Source: Opisthorchis felineus | Taxonomy: Eukaryota; Platyhelminthes; Trematoda; Opisthorchiida; Opisthorchiidae | Assembly (NCBI GenBank): GCA_004794785.1 | Contig: SJOL01006491.1 | Span: 1,061,377 to 1,125,376 of the forward strand | Direction: 5' to 3' | DNA length: 64,000 nucleotides | Shown: positions 57,349-64,000 of the stretch, one piece after another | How positions within the stretch are numbered: position 1 is the stretch's first letter | Layout: every line of letters begins with the position of its first letter | The notes under the pieces: generated by a model | Databases searched by the model: none | Told to the model about the DNA's origin: nothing | What the model saw: the letters and a program-made list of their open reading frames with translations, nothing else | Position numbers and translations under genes: made by a program

Positions 57349-59060
57349 ACTGCAGTTCTGAAACTGAGAAGGACGAGTTTTATCGAGATCTGTCACGATT
57401 GCTTCGGTCAGTAAGGGCGGATATAGTACCCCTGGCGGGTGATATGAATGCTCATGTTGGGCGACTAAGTCCGGAAGAAGCACAGTTAGGTGGCAGTTTC
57501 GGAGTCGATACCCAACGTACGGATAACGAGAAGCGACTGCTCCAGTTGTGTGCTGATTATCGTCTGTTCCTGGTCAGTACAAACATCCAGCACAAACGCT
57601 CAAATCGAGTTAATTGGAGGCCATTAACCGCAACAGTCATGGGCTCAGTTGGATCATGTAGCTATCGGTTACTGATAGAGAGTCTCAATTAAAGATGATC
57701 GTTCCTTCTGGGGTAGGCAACTTGACTCTGATCACTTCGCTTTCCGTCAGCATTACGCGTGTCAAAGAAGAGCAGTTCCATTCATCAGTAGCCCAAGAGT
57801 ATCGAGCTGACCTGGCTAGAAAATTACTGGAAACGCCGATGATGATGACTGCTTGGGAGATGAATGGAGGCGGATTAAAGAAACTATGCTCTCAGCTTTC
57901 GGAACTGTTTGCCCAAGCCACCTTACTCGACCAAATGAACGCTGGACATCGTCGAGATCAGCGGATCTTATTGCTGCCAGAACGCCTATACCAACAACTA
58001 GCAACTGTGGTTGCGCACGCAGAACCCGCAAACACCAGATAATCAGATGCTTGAAGAATGACAGAGAACGCTGGTGGATTTCGAAGGCCCAAGAGATGGA
58101 GAAGGCTTTCACTGAAAGCAACAGCCGCGCCCTATTTCAGTTGATTCGATCAACCGGTCAAAAGAATGCAGGTGTCAATGAAACAAGATGCGAAAAATAC
58201 GGAACGACAATTCACTCTCTCAGTCGTCGTCTTGAGCGATTGGCTGAACACTTCAAAGAACAGTTGAGCTGGTCTCCTTCAACACAACCGCTTGAAAAGC
58301 CCAGTGGGCCTGAATGGAACATCGAGACCAGTCAGTCATCAACAAGAGAAATCCGGTGTGAGATATCAATCCTCCAACGCGACAAGGCACCTGGCCCTGA
58401 TGGTCTGCAACCCGCACTCTTCAAAGAGGGTTGCGAGGTCCTGGTGAATAGTCTGACAACTATACTGCGGTAGATATGGAACGAAAACAGAATACCAGTG
58501 GAACGGAGATCCTAGACCCTCATCCTAGTCTTCAAAAATGGCGCAAGAACGTCATGCGAAAGCCTTCATGGGGCCAGCCTGGTATCCGTTGCACCTAAGG
58601 TGCTCTCTGACATTATTTTGCGCAGGTTGATTGATTACCGGGAGAATCGAGCTGAGTTTGCCATAACCGAGGATGCATCGACCATATCTTTACTTTGAGA
58701 CAAGTTCCTGAACAGCGCCATCACTTCAAAAGTCCCACGTTGGTGTTTTTTCTTTACCTGAAAGCTGCTTTTGACTCCTTCGATCGTCAGAAATTTTGGA
58801 GGCGTATGGCGATCAAAGGTGTCCCTTCCAAATTTTTATCCCTTATGAGGGCACCGTATGCAAACTGCTGTGGGCGCGTACGAGTATACGGCCATACCGG
58901 ACAAACAGAACCACTCGATGTCAATGAATTTGCTTGCTTGCAACACAGGGTCCTCATTCCCTTGTTCTCTTTATCTTCCGTTGACGAAGCTGTAGAAGTT
59001 GGAAACACTGAAATTGGGTACACGGTTTGTGAGGCCAGATACAAACAGCTAAACTATTAG
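57349..59060 (+). pseudogene. RTE-type LINE, endonuclease plus partial reverse transcriptase, decayed
   Basis: The apurinic-type endonuclease runs from about 57366: EFYRDLSRLLRSVR, AGDMNAHVGRL, RTDNEKRLLQLC and LFLVSTN. A frameshift then leads to AQLDHVAIGY (about 57650-57690), and a further change to the SDH catalytic motif in LDSDHF (about 57720-57750). The linker (57853-58473) leads into RDKAPGPDGLQPALFKEG, the reverse-transcriptase entry. A broken stretch (58474-58690) is followed by LRQVPEQRH, LVFFLYLKAAFDSFDRQ (palm motif A) and GRVRVYG (58695-59060). The YADD region and C-terminus are missing. It differs in sequence from the RTE copy at 8 kb. Not functional. Confidence 0.92.
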
Positions 59061-60665
59061 TGAGTCCACTTGACTCCGACCGACCAGTAGACGAGAGCAG
59101 GTGAGGCCAAGCCCAAGGGTCACGTGGTCACCGACCAATCAGGACACAGGATAACAGACTGCCAGACCGAAAAACCAATCGCGATCGAAGGTCGGCTCAG
59201 GCTAGCAACAAGCATATCAACACACGCACAACCACTGATGCACCACTAAGATCCACTCCGTCCCCTAACAACACACTGATGATGTCACCTTGACCGGTGA
59301 TGAAACGTTTACAATGAAATTGCCCGGCTGAGCGAACAAACCAACGACAATCTACGCAACTTGAGCTACAAACATCCTTCTCAGTAGCATAATAGTACAC
59401 CGCCACGTGTCGACCCTGATGACCTAAAACCGCCCTCCACATGCTCGGCCAACTCTAGGTCCTCTGTTCTACTCATATTCTGATTCTCGGTGATTTCCAC
59501 GGCCTTAGCCATCAGTCGCATTGGAGTGAGTCGAAGTCACCGCTTAAAAACTTACACATTTCCCAGACCTATTGTGTCTTGCATCTAGTGTGTGCTCTGC
59601 CATCACAGACTCTATGACCAGCACTTGATATTCATTTGCATTTCTTGGTTGTTTGTTTATTCCTCACTTTCGTTCACCATTTCTGGTGTATAGTTTCCTG
59701 GCTGTCTGGCCTATGTAGGCCCACTTGTAGTGGCGTTAACTTACCCGGGCAGAACACCAAAACCAAAACGATCTTTGGAAGGTGACTTCAACTAAATGGG
59801 TAGGAACCAGGAGAGTCAGATCTCTGCAACCGGCCCAAATTCATGTCAGTTGCTCCCTCTAGCCATTCAGTATAGGCCTTAGCCTTAGATAACTTGCACT
59901 GAATAAGCCTGCCATCAATTGGATATCTTGCTAGTTAGTATGTTTTAAAACTCGACTAATTTTGTAACATGATCATCTGGACTGACGAAGCAATAAATCT
60001 ACCAACTGTTTCAAACTTTCCTGAAACTATGACTTTTCTATCGGTTCCAGGCGTTTCCCAGTTGACGAATTTAGGTTGCTCGACAATCCAACGTGCACAA
60101 AACTCGGTTGAAATTACTTCAGAAATAAGAGCATGTGTGGCGTCAAGGTAAATACAGGTATTCGTCCCATGAGCATAGTTTTGCTCTCCATTTATACAGC
60201 AACACGACAAATACGGAGATCTCTGAAACATAAGTAGGTTGTTACATGAGTTACTTATTGACAAACAAGTGGTCTGCACTGGACAGCATATCGGCTCGGT
60301 TTACTGTGGGTACTGGAAGTATGGCCTGTCAACGTTTTTGATACATTGCATGCAAGACACCCTGAAAGTTACAAGACTGCATACATTTTTCTGAAATGAC
60401 AGACATGAAGCGTATTACACGTGCCTGGAAGGGCAACTAAGGCTGTATTTTTGCCTGTTTCACTTGTCTATCCCTAGGTGATCAGTCGGCTTGTGGATTA
60501 CTTTTGATCTTAAGGGCAGAAACACCTGCTACGAGACCTGACAGTAGTTAGTAAATATTGATCATTCCGTAATTCGTGTCACAGGAGTTCAGTCTGACAC
60601 AGTTGTGTCACGATGCACAATTTATAAGTCTAACTGATGGACTGGATGTTCCTTTGACAGAACAC
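59061..60665. other. Unannotated stretch, possible LINE-associated tail
   Basis: No coding region recognised. It holds the weak hammerhead-like motif listed at 59271-59318. Confidence 0.4.
59271..59318 (+). ncRNA. Weak hammerhead-like motif
   Basis: CTGATGA (59276-59282), a stem TCACC/GGTGA (59285-59289 with 59296-59300), GAAA (59302-59305) and a palindromic ACGT followed by T (59305-59309). Helix II is offset by unpaired bases, and I find no convincing helix I. It may be chance. Confidence 0.25.
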
Positions 60666-60915
60666 CATTTAAAAGGCCGCCTCATACTTCAGTTAGTATG
60701 ATATTCCATACATCGCAGCACATGGTCCGAACGTGAAACACAATTCATAAGGTTGCTGAAAACTTTTCGACAACCCACGACCGATTGTTCCATTCTTGGG
60801 GCTCATCAAGTAGACACAGTACCCGAGTTTCCCTCACCTTATGTTCTACCTGAACCCAAAGTGGACGTAGTCCGCGAAATACACTCATTTGAACACTAAT
60901 TTGGTTTGTTAACAT
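60666..60915 (-). repeat. HHR-1 family repeat
   Basis: Minus-oriented body ('aaaggccgcctcatacttcagt'), arm ('cataaggttgctgaaaact' to 'ccttatgttctacctgaacc') and next body start ('gcgaaatacactcatttga'). Confidence 0.8.
60770..60815 (-). ncRNA. Dead hammerhead ribozyme (HHR-1)
   Basis: The first box reads TTGATGA (C3 changed), and the GAAACCGGTC block is altered to GAACAATCGGTC. The position and flanks are those of the family ribozyme. Confidence 0.6.
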
Positions 60916-62309
60916 TATTTGGCGTGTTGATAATGAGTGCGGCCTCCTTCGGTATGTTCCAAGCGTCCACGGACGATTGGATGAATCATCACCCACAGGA
61001 TGTGACTGCGAGTTATGACACAGTCCAGAAATCTAACCACAGTATATGAACATAGCATCTATAGTCACCATTATACTAAATAGTACAAATTGTCTCCGGT
61101 GCCCAACGCCACTGTCTCCGGGAGATGAATTTCCACATTCACACCACATGCGAAATTGACAACCAAATAAAGAATCACTTACAACCGAAACCTGACGACG
61201 TATGTTTTTTTGTAAAAGTGAGCAACGAAGTGCAACATTTAAGGAGTTCACTACTTCCTTCGATCTCCAGGTGATTTTCTTTCAGCCTCTCGGCAAAATT
61301 CTTTCGACGAATAGAACAGAGTATAGAATGGAAATCAAACTGTCCCTGTGTAGCTATAACGATGACCACGACCATTATTGACTAAAACGATGGCGCATTT
61401 GGGTTGGTATTCACGGAGCATTCGTCTCTCGATAGCCCTCTTTGACACACCAAAAAGGTTCTTTGAATCACCGGAATTTGACAGACCTAACGCGCCTGTT
61501 AGCTTACATAATTTCACGGCACGTTTCTCCGTACACTCAGGCGGATCACCAACAGACTGCCTGAAATATATCCCGCTGAGATTTCTAAACTTATCACAAC
61601 CACTTTCAGCGACCGAAACAACACACGGGAGTGGAAGAGGTTGAGTGATTACAACCTTGGCCGGGATTGACCGATGAAGAACACGCGATTTCCTCCAGTG
61701 GTGCATTTGCAATGTCCAACAGTGTTAAGAATAATGAAATGAAAACAACAAAGCTTCTAGCCTCGAGATATGTGAAACAATGTGGATGCCTAGAACTAAA
61801 CATGGCAACAACAAAACACTATGGCGTGCCTCGTTCAATAAAACTATGGTAATTGCAAGGTCATTCGTGAATCTTTTTGCGCTCATGGCAATGATTTGTG
61901 GCAGTTAATCAATCATGCAGGAAAATAATGCGATAATACCTCAGTCGTTTCGATCGACTGATTGCACCTCATAATGACCTGGAACGACGAATGAAAATTG
62001 ACTTAGCTAAATGATCGATGAAGTAACTTTTGCTGGAGGTAAAATGAAGGTCGAGTCCAGGTTGCGGATTATCATGTGAATGTGTTTGAGTGAGTGCTAT
62101 TTCTCATTTCCACTAATATAAGTTCCAACACAGTTGCAGGTGAATTGATAGGTTCAATCGGCTGATATGGCTTTGGCGACTGGATAGAGAGTACATGGAA
62201 TTTTCCTCAGTTGAGTAGCTTAGTATCTTCTTCTTCACACAACCGTGCTTAGTTCGTCATCCTCAGCAAAGTAAAACATCGTCCTGTGAACTAATTTAGC
62301 GTCTAAAGT
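60916..62309. other. Unannotated stretch
   Basis: A 125-codon minus ORF (61335-61712) has protein-like parts but no motif or splice site that I trust. Confidence 0.4.
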
Positions 62310-62468
62310 GATAATAAATAAAACAATCGTTCAGCTGTAACACCCTTTCGGTGCCTAACTAGCATGTAACATGAAGGAAGCACGAGGACTGAGACACTGC
62401 TAGATTACCCAGGCCTGAACAAGAGCAGTCGAGATACCGGGGTTGGGTTCAGACCAGGTGATCCGGTT
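62310..62468 (-). repeat. tRNA-derived SINE (SINE-1), copy 6
   Basis: On the minus strand the body ('tctcagtcctcgtgcttcct' and 'ggcacc') and a B-box-like part ('ggttgggttcagacc' strand-wise) are clear. The head is truncated near 62468. Confidence 0.8.
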
Positions 62469-64000
62469 CTCCATTGTTGACCTTAGTTAAATGCAAAGGG
62501 GAATTTAAGGGAAGCCGAATTTCCGATGGCTCCCTATCGTTGAAGACTACACAGATACCAATGAGAGGCATATCAATGATAATACATGTACGCATACCTT
62601 ACATAGGAAGTCTGGGTGTTCAAAATTCAGTTTACCTTGTCAGGACACACCGAACAATCTAAGTTCCTAAGTGCAGACCAGTTACTAATGAAGCAGAACA
62701 AGTGCAATCATGTTACACAGTTCTCGAGAACACAACCTCAGTAAACAAAAGAGATTATTTTCGTATTAGGGTCATGGAAACCTTACATTACGCGTTTGTC
62801 TTCTGCGGCTGCGCCAATCCAGCACACTGAGGAATCTATGGGGTTTCTGTTGTTTAACTGGTACTCGCAGTCCTCTAGTGAGCAAGACTAGCCGATTTTC
62901 CGTTCACTTACTACTTATCCGAGTAATACTAACTAATGCATCTGCTGTGATTTGGTCAATTTCCGCCACAAAACGATCATGTAGGAGTGTTTTTGTTTCA
63001 GCCTACATATCTGCTTCATCTGCTTCCCTCTGCGATGCCGTGAAGAGTTTGAGATAACCCGCCGGGTTTTTATTGGAGCTATACCCAGAGGGATTTGCCA
63101 TATGACTATCCACTGAGATTTTTGGCCAGGAAATCTCATTGCAGTGCTATTCAATAACCGACTCAAACGATCCACTGTTGTGCTCATATGGAGAGTAGAT
63201 TCATCAAACAGCGTGGCTTATGATCGGCCACGGATCATCAATGAGTGAATCCACGGACAGCGCACATGTCGACTACGGCTCAGGGGCAGTTTTCGATCAG
63301 ACTGACATGGCAGCCTTTACGACGTTTAGCATTCTATTAGCAAGCAACCTGACGTTTTAGGGGTTCTCTGCGCACCAATTCTAAACTGGCCGGAAATACA
63401 ATGAACATCCGCCTTAAGTGATATACATCGAAATTTTGAGTGTTTTACGTTTAAGGGATCGGAAGAAATATAAAAAATATGTGACCTTGATAGCGCTTCG
63501 CACAACATGGTCGAGTAAGCCATGACTTCGAATTTAAATCGTCATGCCATCAGCTTTTGTAGTATTCTGTGGCTCATCTTGCTCAGTGTGTGAGCGGCTG
63601 TATCGTTTAACAACCATGGACGTGAAGAATCTTCGACTGTGAGACGAGGTACTCGAAAACTGCGCTAAGAATCCAACTGATCAGAATGCTAGAAATATGT
63701 CAGTCATAAGAGGAAAGCATCAGCACATAAATTCGAAATCTCTCAATTCAAAGCCATCCACAATTGACTAGGGAAGACTTATTTCATGCCGGCTGTATTA
63801 CTGTGGTTAGGATGGTTCAAGTGAAGCAAAGCTTGCACAATGCCCGGATAGAATGACTAAAACAACGCTGTTGAGGAATACGTTCAGGACCAACCGGGTT
63901 GTGACTTGCGAAATATACACGAACTATATAGCTTTTTCAGGACATAACAGCAGGCGAAGTATAACTGGCCTTCAAAGTTTATCATCCAATGAACTTTACA
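62469..64000. other. Unannotated stretch
   Basis: Only short ORFs (84 codons or fewer), and no repeat shared with the rest of the window. Confidence 0.45.

Noticed and set aside
61335..61712. 125-codon minus ORF as a host exon
   Set aside because: Some stretches look protein-like, but I found neither convincing splice sites nor a recognisable family.
1..64000. Bacterial-type features (operons, CRISPR arrays, Shine-Dalgarno sites)
   Set aside because: The sequence has eukaryotic retroelements, microsatellites and SINEs. No regularly spaced repeat-spacer array or gene clusters were seen.

Overview
The window looks like nuclear DNA from a repeat-rich invertebrate, most likely a parasitic flatworm (trematode or tapeworm). 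It has no operons, no long uninterrupted cellular genes and no complete rRNA or tRNA gene. The recognisable proteins are all decayed retroelement proteins of kinds common in flatworm genomes: an LTR/Gypsy element, two RTE-type LINEs and one Jockey/CR1-type LINE. The host assignment rests on these families and on tRNA-headed repeats that carry hammerhead ribozymes, as the schistosome Sm-alpha repeats do. It is an inference from family resemblance, not a database match.

The most notable content is RNA-level. Two unrelated-looking dispersed repeat families, called HHR-1 and HHR-2 here, each carry a type I hammerhead self-cleaving ribozyme core (CTGATGA, then helix II, then GAAA, then a palindromic short helix III, then the cleavage-site C). 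HHR-1 occurs about ten times (2.6, 5.0, 11.7, 12.5, 23.9, 32.7, 33.4, 40.1, 40.5-41.0, 46.6 and 60.8 kb), often as head-to-head inverted pairs. One copy contains a perfect 128-bp inverted repeat with a 14-nt spacer. One HHR-1 insertion inside the Gypsy element has a perfect 12-bp target-site duplication, so it was mobile. HHR-2 has four copies (0.5-0.8, 16.0, 35.5 and 35.8 kb) with a tRNA-like head, and one ribozyme core (16.0 kb) is intact. A third, ordinary tRNA-derived SINE family (SINE-1) has six copies.

Layout: 0-2.6 kb, an HHR-2 copy, a SINE and the left arm of a long inverted repeat. Its right arm lies at 29.3-30.8 kb, looks identical wherever I compared it, and is about 26.7 kb away. 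2.6-5.4 kb, HHR-1 copies and a 31-N assembly gap. 8-9 kb, an RTE LINE fragment. 12.4-15.1 kb, an HHR-1 copy and a decayed Jockey-like LINE split by a SINE. 16-18.3 kb, an HHR-2 ribozyme, a tRNA 3'-end fragment and an unidentified dispersed repeat. 18.3-29.3 kb, mostly anonymous sequence. 35-36 kb, an inverted HHR-2 pair. 38.4-39.3 and 48.2-49.5 kb, two copies of one repeat, only the second containing a 344-bp block that looks like a protein exon. 40.2-45.7 kb, a minus-strand Gypsy element of about 5.5 kb hit by three later insertions (HHR-1, a solo LTR of its own family, and SINE-1), each with short direct repeats at its ends. 50.3-50.7 kb, a candidate terminal exon. 57.3-59.1 kb, a second RTE LINE. 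The rest is intergenic or intronic-looking sequence in which I recognise nothing.

No intact cellular gene can be called. The region reads as a palimpsest of nested retroelements. Its functional interest lies in the ribozyme-bearing small elements, which would need transposition proteins supplied from elsewhere in the genome.
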